A stretch of DNA of 64,000 bases from Bacteroidales bacterium (GTDB lineage: Bacteria > Bacteroidota > Bacteroidia > Bacteroidales > F082): contig JAFGYB010000018.1 in NCBI GenBank assembly GCA_016936355.1, positions 92,075 through 156,074 on the forward strand, read 5' to 3'. Positions 44,329 to 52,665 of the stretch are shown in pieces. Within the stretch, counting starts at the first letter, position 1, and each line of letters opens with the position of its first letter. The notes under the pieces were generated by a model. That model did not search any database and had not been told where the DNA came from. It saw only the letters and a program-made list of their open reading frames with translations. The translations under genes and the position numbers were made by a program.

Positions 44329-44888
44329 TCGCGATGTTCTGCCCATTTAGGATGCTGAGCCAGAATTTTCTTGTGAACCGGGCATTCAGGAATGTGAGCC
44401 CCCGGTAAATAACCGGTACTCATTAAAAACTCATTAGTAATTTCTCCGCCCGTAAACTGGAATGTTTTCTTAAACAGTTGAACCCATTCCGTTTTGGAAA
44501 GGTTCCCCTGTTGATCGAGCCAGTTTTTGAAAGAGCCCGATTCATTCTGAAGTTCTAAAATTTTCTGAGCATTGAATATTGTCGCATCTATCTTCAGCCG
44601 GTTTCGGATGATGCTGGCATCGTTGAGTAATCGTTGCCGGTCTTTTTCTTTGTATTTGGCAATTTTCTCAACAGTGAAGTCTTCATACGCCTTCCTGAAA
44701 TTTTCCTGTTTTTTCAGTATGGTGGTCCAGGAAAGTCCAGCCTGGTTTATTTCCAGAATCAACCTGCCAAACAATTCATTGTCGTCTTCCATCGGAAAGC
44801 CGTATTCGGTATCGTGGTATACACGATGAATATTGGACTTTTCCATCTTTTCGACGGCTTCACAATAGGATTTGGGAGCATCTGCCAT
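44325..44888 (-). CDS. tag: DNA-3-methyladenine glycosylase I
   Basis: 187 aa. HRVYHDTEYGFPMEDDNELFGRLILEINQAGLSWTTIL holds the conserved Glu and Trp of the alkylbase pocket. C-terminal His/Cys (GAHIPECPVHKK) are the zinc ligands of the Tag zinc snap; the N-terminal side reads SYCEAVEKM in place of RCxW, so one ligand is Cys8. Excises 3-methyladenine from alkylated DNA. The second alkylation-repair gene of the window, with ogt. Confidence 0.87.
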   Translation of the reverse strand: MADAPKSYCEAVEKMEKSNIHRVYHDTEYGFPMEDDNELFGRLILEINQAGLSWTTILKKQENFRKAYEDFTVEKIAKYKEKDRQRLLNDASIIRNRLKIDATIFNAQKILELQNESGSFKNWLDQQGNLSKTEWVQLFKKTFQFTGGEITNEFLMSTGYLPGAHIPECPVHKKILAQHPKWAEHRD

Positions 44889-44968
44889 AAGTATAGTTTT
44901 TACATTGAAGAGAACTTCTTAGTGCATGATTTGACAGACAAAGATTCAAATAATTCTGAAACAGTGAA

Positions 44969-45595
44969 CTATTGCATCAGTTTTAATCCTTCCAGTGCCG
45001 AAGCTCCGGTGGGCGTGTGCATTAAAGCTGTATTGAACAGTACTTTAGCCTGACGGTATTTTTTCAGATGGAATTCAGTCCAGGCCAGCATGACCAAACC
45101 GTCGTAGTCAAACGGATACAAATTGACCACTTTTTCAAAATATTTTTCAGCTTTTTCATAGTCTTTTTGCCCGTAGTAAATGAGTCCCAGACGATGCAAT
45201 GCAACAGAGTAGTTGGGCATGATCTCCAGCACTTTATGGTACTGGGCAATTACGGCATCCCAGTTGCCCATGGCTGCCAGGGGTAACACCAGTCCCATAC
45301 GCGGTTCTACGGCATAGGGCTTCAGCGCCACTGCTTTGTTGTAATAGCTTTGTGATTCACTGAACATACCTGATGAATAGGTAAGCCATCCCAATCGTAA
45401 ATTGATGGGGTAAGAGTCTGCCTGGTAAACGTTTTTTAAATCCAGAATGGCTTCGGCCAGATTTCCAGATGCCTCATGTAAATAGCTGTTTTGAAATCCT
45501 TCGATAATTTTTTTTTCTGTATTTTGCTGGGCATAAACTATCGTTGAAAAGAAACCCAGCAAAACAATTAGGCTGATTTTTTTTAAAGTTTCCAT
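44969..45595 (-). CDS. Exported TPR-repeat protein
   Basis: 208 aa with signal peptide (about 1-22, cleavage after VYAQ) and about four tetratricopeptide repeats (SGNLAEAILDLKNVYQADSY; QKDYEKAEKYFEKVVNLYPF). It is the last gene of the urea transporter/PqqD/ATP-grasp cluster and overlaps the TPR/barrel gene by 13 bp. Likely a periplasmic scaffold for the envelope part of that system. Confidence 0.8.
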   Translation of the reverse strand: METLKKISLIVLLGFFSTIVYAQQNTEKKIIEGFQNSYLHEASGNLAEAILDLKNVYQADSYPINLRLGWLTYSSGMFSESQSYYNKAVALKPYAVEPRMGLVLPLAAMGNWDAVIAQYHKVLEIMPNYSVALHRLGLIYYGQKDYEKAEKYFEKVVNLYPFDYDGLVMLAWTEFHLKKYRQAKVLFNTALMHTPTGASALEGLKLMQ

Positions 45596-46923
45596 ATGAG
45601 ACCTCCTGTAAATGTTTGATAATTAAATAAAATATCGTTGTATCCTTCAAAAACATTGTCCACAGGTACAAATTGGGAAGTGGAATTGTATTTCCTGTAT
45701 CCTAAGAAAAGGGAAACTCCGTTTTTGTTGAAAGGAATGTAAATGTTTGCACCGTAGATAGAATGATATAGTTCAAGGCTGTTGTATGTAATACCGGAAA
45801 AAGGATCCAGTAGGTTACTGAAGTCTCCCAGCATTCCATAGCCTTCCAGCCACAAATTTTTTGTCACTTTAACTCCTAATTTGTAGGATTGAATTACCTG
45901 ATTCAACTTTTGCCCGTTTTGCGATTGCATGTGATAATATCCTGCTGCACGGACATACAAATTCAGATTTCCCAAAGGATAGAGCGTGAGAGACCCGGCA
46001 CCGGTGATCTGGTTGCTGAAGTTCAGGTATGAGTAACCTCCGGCCAGTGCAATACTGACCGGACCGGCCTGTTGAGTGATCTTCAGTGATATGCCGCCTT
46101 CATGGTGTGTGTTGTAAGTATAAACGGAACGGTTTTTGCCCAAACCTGCACCATAATCATAAAAAATGGGAATCCGGTAATTTGCATAAGTGGCCGAAGG
46201 TGTAAGGGTAAGTCCTTGTACCGGAGTAATGTCTATCGCCAACCGATAACTGAATTGCCGCACCACCTGTGATTCGGAGAGATAAGAGGTGCCATTTACA
46301 ATCGCCATCGAATATTCGTCTTTGTAAAGCAAGTTTAGCGAATGGTGCATCAGTACACTGTTGCTTAATTTATGGCTTACATTTAAGTTGTAATTCTGAA
46401 AACTGTTGGGTAATACCTGGCTTCCGTCCAGAGTTAACGCTTCTGCCTGGTTCACACTTTCTTTTTGTGCATCGGATGCACCGGTACCAAAAGTGGCAAA
46501 AAAGGAAATCTCTGTAATGGCACTTGAACTTCTGACCTTCATGTAATCATGCAGGGCAGGGGTGAATTTTTGCGTTAGCTTTTCTGCGTCGTTGAACCGG
46601 TCGCCAAACAGATAGGAGTAATACAAATATTCCATAGCTGTAGCATCTTTACTGCTGAATTTCAATGCAGCACGATAGTAGGGGACAGCCATCCGGTACT
46701 GTTTTTTCATATAATAGGCATAGCCCATCCGCAGCCTCAGGTAATAATAATCAATGTGATTTGCCAACCCTATTTTTCCGATTTTGATGATGCGGTTCCA
46801 GTCCTTGTTCAGATAAGCCCTGTACGTGGCGGTATCAATTGCAATGAAATTTGGTTTGTGCTGGGCCTCCAGTGGGCCTGAAAACCCCATGAAAATCAAT
46901 ATGATTATTAAAGCCTTTTTCAT
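45583..46923 (-). CDS. TPR and outer-membrane beta-barrel protein
   Basis: 446 aa. Signal peptide (1-20, cleaved after LEAQ), two or three TPR-like repeats (about 35-135), then about 300 residues of alternating beta strands ending TFTGGLIWKL, consistent with an outer-membrane barrel. Similar overall layout to the 505-aa protein at 52666, so the two flank the enzymatic genes of the cluster. Overlaps the transporter-peptidase gene by 4 bp and the small TPR gene by 13 bp. Confidence 0.72.
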   Translation of the reverse strand: MKKALIIILIFMGFSGPLEAQHKPNFIAIDTATYRAYLNKDWNRIIKIGKIGLANHIDYYYLRLRMGYAYYMKKQYRMAVPYYRAALKFSSKDATAMEYLYYSYLFGDRFNDAEKLTQKFTPALHDYMKVRSSSAITEISFFATFGTGASDAQKESVNQAEALTLDGSQVLPNSFQNYNLNVSHKLSNSVLMHHSLNLLYKDEYSMAIVNGTSYLSESQVVRQFSYRLAIDITPVQGLTLTPSATYANYRIPIFYDYGAGLGKNRSVYTYNTHHEGGISLKITQQAGPVSIALAGGYSYLNFSNQITGAGSLTLYPLGNLNLYVRAAGYYHMQSQNGQKLNQVIQSYKLGVKVTKNLWLEGYGMLGDFSNLLDPFSGITYNSLELYHSIYGANIYIPFNKNGVSLFLGYRKYNSTSQFVPVDNVFEGYNDILFNYQTFTGGLIWKL

Positions 46924-49121
46924 CGTATAAGTTTTATCTGACGGTTGTCGTCAGTGATGTTAATGTCAGAGATCCCATCACGATCAATGGTGATCCGGAA
47001 CGATTTTTCGTTTATTTTTTTCTTTAGGAAATAATTGGTTAGTCCTGATGTGAGCTGAATTTGGGAGGGCGTAATCGCGTCATCAATCTTTTTGTACTGA
47101 ACCGAATATTGTGAGCGGATCAACAACAGGAAAGGACTGATAAAATCGTGGAACCACAAAATAGCCTTCGGGTAAGTGAGATAAAGCGGGTACTGGTCGG
47201 TGATTTCCAGATTTTGATAATACCCTTTTTGCAACTTAAAGAGTGCCTGGAAGAAATAGAACAGTTCACTCTTTTTCTTCCCTTCGTAGTAAGTGAAGTA
47301 AAACAGGTTTTGATCGTTTTCAAAATAAGCTTTGGCATCCGTGTTCTTGCATTGCAAATAGGATTGATTGTATTCATTCACTTTTACTTCCCAGGTAACG
47401 ATTGAATCTGCTTCTGTTTTGAACTCAAGAATCTGTCCGGGAATGAAACTCAGAGCCGAAACCAATAGATCGGAAGTTTCAATATTGGAAACCAGTTGTT
47501 CCTTTTCGGGTCTGGAATGGGTTTTCAGTTGGAAAGCATCCTTTTCGTGCACAATGTAATTGCTCAACGGATAGTCCATTGTCACCGAACCGATATACGG
47601 ACTTTGTTGAATCTGGAAATGCAGGTGCGGATAGGGCGAACGTCCCGAATTGCCACAGTTTGCAACTATTTGACCGAACTTAACATCTTCGCCTTTTTTG
47701 ACTTTAAAACTTCCTTTTTTCAGGTGACTTAGTTTGGAATAAACCTCATTGTTGTGTTTAATGATGAGGGTGTTACCCCAGTTGTCTTTCAGATTTGGCT
47801 GCCCAATTACATTGTCATCAATGCCGTCAATAATTTCTTCTACCACGCCGTCTTCAGGGGCTATTACCGGTTTGTTATAGCAGAAATATTCTTCCGGATA
47901 ATCCCCTTCGTTTTTAAACTGTTTCCCTTCCTGATTTACAAGGATGAAATCCCAGGCATGCTTATAAACTCCTTTGTGTGTGTGTTCTCCGTCGTGCGCC
48001 TGCGAAACTTTCCAGGTTCCGAAAAAGGGCAGTTTAATCGGTGTAAACAGCTTGTAACGAAACCGTTCTTTGTTGTTCAGAAAGATGTACAGATTTTTTT
48101 CCGGGGAATTGTGCTGAAAATAAACCTCCGATAGACGGTAAGAATATTTTTCCCTGAATTTTAATGAATACAGGAAAAGCATCACAACAATGTTGAAGGG
48201 CAACGCATAAATGGGTATTTTAAACTGCATGAAGACGGCATTCAAACTGATGGTGAGGATGGCTACGAAAGGAATGACCAGTATCATCCATAGATAGGCA
48301 TTCCGTGAAGGAATCAGGAAAAAACCACCCAGCGCAATGGAAGACAGGATGTAGTTGAATCCGAAAAAGCTGTAATCGTAACTGGTCACTTCAGCCCCGA
48401 TGAGGTGGTAAAAACCAAAGGCAATAAAGAAACCGATCAGTGAGAGGGAGAAGGCAATCCTGGAAAACGACAGCAACCCTACAGCAATGACTATTCCTGT
48501 GAGCAGGTTGTATTGAAATAAAATGGCACTCAGTGAGAAAAAGTATGCCCGAACCGGATCGGGAAGTGTCAGATTATTTAAATACTCATAGGCTTTCACC
48601 AGATTTGTTCCTCCCAGCGTGTACAGTTCATTGAGTGTATAGATTCCTCTTTCACTTACTCCCAGAACTTCAAAGCTCTTAGTTGCCAGCATAAAGGCCC
48701 AGAGACCCAGAATAAAGGGGATGCTTAGGAATGGAAGTCCGTATTTACCAATAACTCCCTGTAGCGATACCGAAATCAGGAAGGTGAAAAGTGAAGCGAG
48801 AATAACGATGATTAATAAGTATACAGAGGGACTGAAATAGATACCCAGACCCAGGCCAGCCAGCAGACTGTTGAATCCCAACAATCCTTTTCTCATGGTT
48901 ACCCGGTTAAAACCCAGCATTATTCCTGCTACTGCTGCTGTCAGAACCGAAATCAGTCCGAAAAGTCCGGTATAAAAATCAATGAACGTAACCAGCATGA
49001 TGAGCAAAGCAAAGGGCCGGTGGGTGGAAAAGAAAATCTGGGAATAACTGTTCAGAATGATATCCAAAAGTTCATTGACCCGTGATCTTCTCTCAACGAA
49101 AGCGTGTGTCACTGATTTCAT
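46920..49121 (-). CDS. Urea transporter fused to an M23 metallopeptidase
   Basis: 733 aa. The first about 330 residues are ten or so membrane helices of the SLC14/UT urea-transporter type, with MRKGLLGFNSLLAGLGLGIYF and, in the second half, YSFFGFNYILSSIALGGFFL. Residues about 365-520 are an M23/LytM peptidase domain: HKGVYKHAWDF (His...Asp zinc ligands) and SPYPHLHFQIQ (HxH). The last about 200 residues match nothing I know. No signal peptide. Such a fusion couples a membrane channel to a cell-wall-type peptidase domain. In operon with PLP decarboxylase (20 bp upstream) and TPR/barrel protein (4-bp overlap). Urea as cargo is inferred from the family only. Confidence 0.82.
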   Translation of the reverse strand: MKSVTHAFVERRSRVNELLDIILNSYSQIFFSTHRPFALLIMLVTFIDFYTGLFGLISVLTAAVAGIMLGFNRVTMRKGLLGFNSLLAGLGLGIYFSPSVYLLIIVILASLFTFLISVSLQGVIGKYGLPFLSIPFILGLWAFMLATKSFEVLGVSERGIYTLNELYTLGGTNLVKAYEYLNNLTLPDPVRAYFFSLSAILFQYNLLTGIVIAVGLLSFSRIAFSLSLIGFFIAFGFYHLIGAEVTSYDYSFFGFNYILSSIALGGFFLIPSRNAYLWMILVIPFVAILTISLNAVFMQFKIPIYALPFNIVVMLFLYSLKFREKYSYRLSEVYFQHNSPEKNLYIFLNNKERFRYKLFTPIKLPFFGTWKVSQAHDGEHTHKGVYKHAWDFILVNQEGKQFKNEGDYPEEYFCYNKPVIAPEDGVVEEIIDGIDDNVIGQPNLKDNWGNTLIIKHNNEVYSKLSHLKKGSFKVKKGEDVKFGQIVANCGNSGRSPYPHLHFQIQQSPYIGSVTMDYPLSNYIVHEKDAFQLKTHSRPEKEQLVSNIETSDLLVSALSFIPGQILEFKTEADSIVTWEVKVNEYNQSYLQCKNTDAKAYFENDQNLFYFTYYEGKKKSELFYFFQALFKLQKGYYQNLEITDQYPLYLTYPKAILWFHDFISPFLLLIRSQYSVQYKKIDDAITPSQIQLTSGLTNYFLKKKINEKSFRITIDRDGISDINITDDNRQIKLIR

Positions 49122-49141
49122 TTTACACAGGTTTAATAAGG

Positions 49142-50500
49142 CTAGAGTTGAATTTCCTTCAGGTGATTTGGCATTTTATCCAACGCATTCATACTTTCGT
49201 GGTTTTCATTTTCACGAATCACATGAGCTTTTCCTTCCAAATCAATGAGAACCACTTTCGGACGGTAGGTGATGAACTGCATCCATTGTGTCATATTGTA
49301 AGCTCCGATGCGTTTGATCACCACATGGTCGCCTTTTTCCAGTACCGGGAATTGAATAGCCGCACGAATGATGTCAATATTCATGCAAAGCGGACCGTAA
49401 ATGGTTGTGTCTTCGGTATCTCGTTGTTTTATTTTTGAAGGAACAATATGGTGTTCATACCAGAAAGAAGTAAACAGATTGTTCACTCCGATGTCGATGA
49501 TGAGTGATCGGCGTCCGTCCAACAATCGCTTGTTGGCGAGTACGGATCCCAGCAGATAACCTGCATCATCAATCAATGCCCGACCGGTTTCGAGGAACAA
49601 TGTAGGCATGTGATCGTACTGGATGTCGCTGTTGGAAAGTGCGCCGGTAATGGCCTCCGCATAATCATCAAAGGTGGGACAGGTATCACTTCCCGGTAAA
49701 TAAGCACCTTTCAGCGTGTTTTTGGAGGCAAAGCCACCGCCCAGATCCAGGTATTTCAGATGGTGATTGTACTTCAGTTGGATGCGGACAGTTAGGGCGG
49801 CCAGTTTGCTGGTGGCGATGGCATAGGCATTGGGCGTCATGATGTAGGTGCCGATGTGCGTATGCAACCCGATCAGTTCCATGTTGGGATCCGGCATGAT
49901 TTTGTTGATGGCAGTCCAGGCTTCCCCGTTTTCATAATTAAAACCGAACCTGTCCCAGTGTGGATAAATGCCCGTATCCATATTTACACGGATAGCCACC
50001 TTTGCCTTTTTTCCGGTTTTGGGAGCCAGGGACATAATTTCATACAGTTCGTCGAAATGATCGATATGAATCAGTGAACCGTGTTCGATGGCACGTTCCA
50101 GATCCTCTTTGGATTTATCGGGACCGTTGAAAATGATTTTACTTCCCGGCACACCGTTGGCCAGTGCTTTCTCAAACTCAAAACCCGATACAACTTCCGC
50201 CCAGGAACCTTCCTGGTGGTAAATATTGCAAACGGCATTCAGGTAGTTTGTTTTGTAGGACCAGGCAAACTGAACTTTGGGATATCTTGTTTTAAAAGCC
50301 GAAAGTGCTTCACGGAATGTGTTCCGGATGGATTTTTCAGAAATGACATATAAAGGAGAACCGTATTCTGACAGCAAATCTTCAACGGCCACGTCATCAA
50401 TATGGCTGATGGGCTGGATGGCAGTACTCATGCCAAATTTATCGGGAACACCGGCATTAATGCGGTTGATAACAGGTCTTTCAAATTTTAATTTTTCCAT
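49142..50500 (-). CDS. PLP fold-III decarboxylase, substrate unknown
   Basis: 452 aa, DapDC/ornithine decarboxylase-like. PLP Lys83 in FAWSYKTNYLNAV, GLHTHIGTYI, YLDLGGGFASKN, LETGRALIDDAG and IYGPLCMNIDII with catalytic Cys. The CESSD substrate loop of LysA is replaced by CMNID, and a true lysA lies elsewhere in the window, so this is a paralogue with another amino acid or carboxylate as substrate. Five bp downstream of the ATP-grasp gene, strongly suggesting they act in one pathway. Confidence 0.82.
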   Translation of the reverse strand: MEKLKFERPVINRINAGVPDKFGMSTAIQPISHIDDVAVEDLLSEYGSPLYVISEKSIRNTFREALSAFKTRYPKVQFAWSYKTNYLNAVCNIYHQEGSWAEVVSGFEFEKALANGVPGSKIIFNGPDKSKEDLERAIEHGSLIHIDHFDELYEIMSLAPKTGKKAKVAIRVNMDTGIYPHWDRFGFNYENGEAWTAINKIMPDPNMELIGLHTHIGTYIMTPNAYAIATSKLAALTVRIQLKYNHHLKYLDLGGGFASKNTLKGAYLPGSDTCPTFDDYAEAITGALSNSDIQYDHMPTLFLETGRALIDDAGYLLGSVLANKRLLDGRRSLIIDIGVNNLFTSFWYEHHIVPSKIKQRDTEDTTIYGPLCMNIDIIRAAIQFPVLEKGDHVVIKRIGAYNMTQWMQFITYRPKVVLIDLEGKAHVIRENENHESMNALDKMPNHLKEIQL

Positions 50501-50505
50501 GTCTC

Positions 50506-51591
50506 TTAAATTTTCTGGGTATTTGGATAATGTAACTGGCTTTGTTCGATTTCGCCAAAAATGGAAAGTTGTTCAAATTCCTGGATGTCGCCCAGCATGT
50601 CCATGGAGTACCGGATAAACATTTTACCTACCTGGTAATCGTGATATGGTGCTACATGCTCTCCCATGGCGAGTTTTACCAGTGCTTCAGGTATGTTTTG
50701 TCCGGCTCCGACGGCCAGGTAAACCCAGGCCGGTATCCGCGGATTGATCTCGATCATATAATAATCATTTTTATTGGTTTTGATCATTTCCAGCTCCATG
50801 CCGCCGCGCCATTTAGTCTCTGCAATCAGGTCGTTGGTAATGCGGATCATTTCTTCATCATTCAATGTAATGCCACTCCAGGCTTTTCCTTTGTCGGTGA
50901 TAAAAAGCTTGCGCATGGGAACGGCGGCAATCGTGTTGCCCAGACCGTCACCCAGGGCCACCACATTGACTTCGGTACCTTTGACAAATTCCTGAATTAT
51001 AATGGGAAGTCCCCATTTGGCACTGATTTTATTGTAGTGATTGGTGACCTGATCCTCATTATAAGCAATGTAGGCATCGTAAAATTTACCCTTCACCAGC
51101 ACAGGATAGTCGAAATCATTCTTTATTTTTCGGATGTCGTTGTGGCTGGTGATGGTGCTGCTTTTGGGTACTTTGATATCATACTTTTTGCCGTAGGCAA
51201 CCAGGTTGGCTTTGTGTCGTTCTTCGAATTGTTCCATCGTAGGCAAAAAAGTTTTGATGCCCAGTTCCCTGAGCCTGGGTTCCGCTTTCATGAAAGTGTA
51301 AAGTTCGGCATCCAGGTTGGGGATGATCAGGTCGATGGGATCTTTTTGGTTGATTTCTTCAATGCGTTCCATGTAAGCATCCGTTCCTGATGAAGGATAG
51401 GGGATCATGTACGTTTTGTCAATCATTAGCGGCATGTAAATCCCCGGTTCCAGGTTTTCATATGCCAGTCCGATGATGCGGGATTCGATTTCCTGTGATT
51501 CCCTGATGCCCCTGATGACGGGAATGCCCGGACCCGGGTTGTCGGTATTGTTTAATCCGGTTACCGCAATGGTTAATTTTAACTTTTTCAT
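50506..51591 (-). CDS. ATP-grasp ligase
   Basis: 361 aa. N-terminal Rossmann-like domain (TIAVTGLNNTDNPGPGIPV; LIIPNLDAEL), then ATP-grasp (about 110-330) with DYPVLVKGKFYDAYIAYN, IIQEFVKGTEVNVVALG and metal-binding MIEINPRIPAWVYLAVGAGQN. Closest in style to carbamoyl-phosphate synthase-type carboxylate-amine ligases. It would join a carboxylate to an amine or peptide with ATP. It starts 1 bp before the PqqD-like stop, so the two are tightly coupled. Substrates unknown. Confidence 0.82.
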   Translation of the reverse strand: MKKLKLTIAVTGLNNTDNPGPGIPVIRGIRESQEIESRIIGLAYENLEPGIYMPLMIDKTYMIPYPSSGTDAYMERIEEINQKDPIDLIIPNLDAELYTFMKAEPRLRELGIKTFLPTMEQFEERHKANLVAYGKKYDIKVPKSSTITSHNDIRKIKNDFDYPVLVKGKFYDAYIAYNEDQVTNHYNKISAKWGLPIIIQEFVKGTEVNVVALGDGLGNTIAAVPMRKLFITDKGKAWSGITLNDEEMIRITNDLIAETKWRGGMELEMIKTNKNDYYMIEINPRIPAWVYLAVGAGQNIPEALVKLAMGEHVAPYHDYQVGKMFIRYSMDMLGDIQEFEQLSIFGEIEQSQLHYPNTQKI

Positions 51592-51592
51592 T

Positions 51593-51844
51593 TCAGTCCT
51601 CTTCTTTTTGAAGCAGATTCATTTGTTGTAACATCATGATGAAATCATCCAGATACCTTTGCAAAGCATTGGATTCCACATCGTATTTTTCCATGATATT
51701 TTCAATAATCTCAGCTTCGGATTTCCCTTCCGATATCAGCTTCACGATGAGTTGTCCCGTTTTGTTCAGGCTGTAAGATTCGCCCGAATTCGGATCAAAC
51801 AGAAAGCCGTTTTCACTGACCGCAATGTTCTTCTTTAGTTTCAT
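51593..51844 (-). CDS. Stand-alone PqqD-like (RiPP recognition element) protein
   Basis: 83 aa from the ATG at 51844. Full PqqD fold: beta strands ISENGFLFDPNSGESYSLNKTG followed by helices QLIVKLISEGKSEAEIIENI and NALQRYLDDFIMMLQQMNLL. Such proteins bind leader peptides or carry them to modifying enzymes. No precursor peptide ORF is seen next to it. Immediately upstream of the ATP-grasp gene. The more distal ATG (51874) adds ten poorly conserved residues. Confidence 0.8.
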   Translation of the reverse strand: MKLKKNIAVSENGFLFDPNSGESYSLNKTGQLIVKLISEGKSEAEIIENIMEKYDVESNALQRYLDDFIMMLQQMNLLQKEED

Positions 51845-51939
51845 GACAGAGAGTTTTATCATTATCAAGAGCAAAATTGTGATTTCCTCAGCATATGGAT
51901 GTTACAATATCGCCATTTAATTGTGTAAAATTTTATTTA

Positions 51940-52554
51940 TCAGAGTTTATCGATCCCGATTTTTGTTTTTTGATTGTCTTCTTTGTATTGCGAAACCGTC
52001 ATTCCGGTAATGGATTTAAACTGATTCGACAAATACTGTACACTGGAATAGTCCATCATAAACGCAATTTCACTCAAAGTAAAATCTTCGGTGTCGATCA
52101 GGTATTTGATGCGTTCAATTTTCTGCAGAATGATGTATTTTTCCAGTGTTTTGTGCTCGTGTTCGGAAAAGATCTTGGACAGATAGGGGTAACTAAGACC
52201 CAGTTTTTCAACGATGTAATCTGATTTACGGACAATGGAATCTACGTTGTTCAGATCGTGGATCAGTTCAGTGACGGCACGCTTGATTTCCTCGACAATG
52301 CGGTCTTCCTTGCTGTGGATGATTTCAAATCCGTAATACACCAACATGTCATCCACAGACTCAAGCGATACTTTCTTTTCTGGATGTTGGATAAGGACTT
52401 TACCCAACGAAATATCCAGTACGACGAAACCCAGTGCTTCAAACTTTTCCTTTAAGAAAAGCTTGCTGCTTTCGCAAACCATATTCCTGATGTAGAGTGT
52501 TTCAGAAATTCCTTTTGCTTCTGATTTCATTTGAAAATTGATTGTCTGATACAA
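51940..52554 (-). CDS. AraC-family regulator with HMA-like N-terminal domain
   Basis: 204 aa. The N-terminal segment (about 17-75, ETLYIRNMVCESSKLFLKEK...) resembles a heavy-metal-associated (HMA) domain, but the CxxC metal motif reads CESS, so metal binding is doubtful. The C-terminal half is an AraC double HTH (FTLSEIAFMMDYSSVQYLSNQFKSITGMTVSQYK). It heads the PqqD/ATP-grasp/decarboxylase run and presumably controls it. A start at residue 9 (52530) is also possible. Confidence 0.82.
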   Translation of the reverse strand: MYQTINFQMKSEAKGISETLYIRNMVCESSKLFLKEKFEALGFVVLDISLGKVLIQHPEKKVSLESVDDMLVYYGFEIIHSKEDRIVEEIKRAVTELIHDLNNVDSIVRKSDYIVEKLGLSYPYLSKIFSEHEHKTLEKYIILQKIERIKYLIDTEDFTLSEIAFMMDYSSVQYLSNQFKSITGMTVSQYKEDNQKTKIGIDKL

Positions 52555-52665
52555 ATCGTCGTTCAGGCTAAATTACAAAATTGTAGGATGTTAAATCCTT
52601 AAAAATGTCTTAATTCGGAAAGCATTTTCTTTCAGAATGACGAAAATAGAGATCGATACTTGAGT

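Noticed and set aside
14568..49121. A direct functional link between agmatinase-made urea, the urea transporter fusion and NikR (urease)
   Set aside because: No urease genes are in the window and the transporter cargo is unproven; the link would be speculation.
50542..51390. A 282-residue plus-strand open frame opposite the ATP-grasp gene
   Set aside because: Antisense to a motif-confirmed ATP-grasp gene; no recognisable domain or ribosome-binding context.
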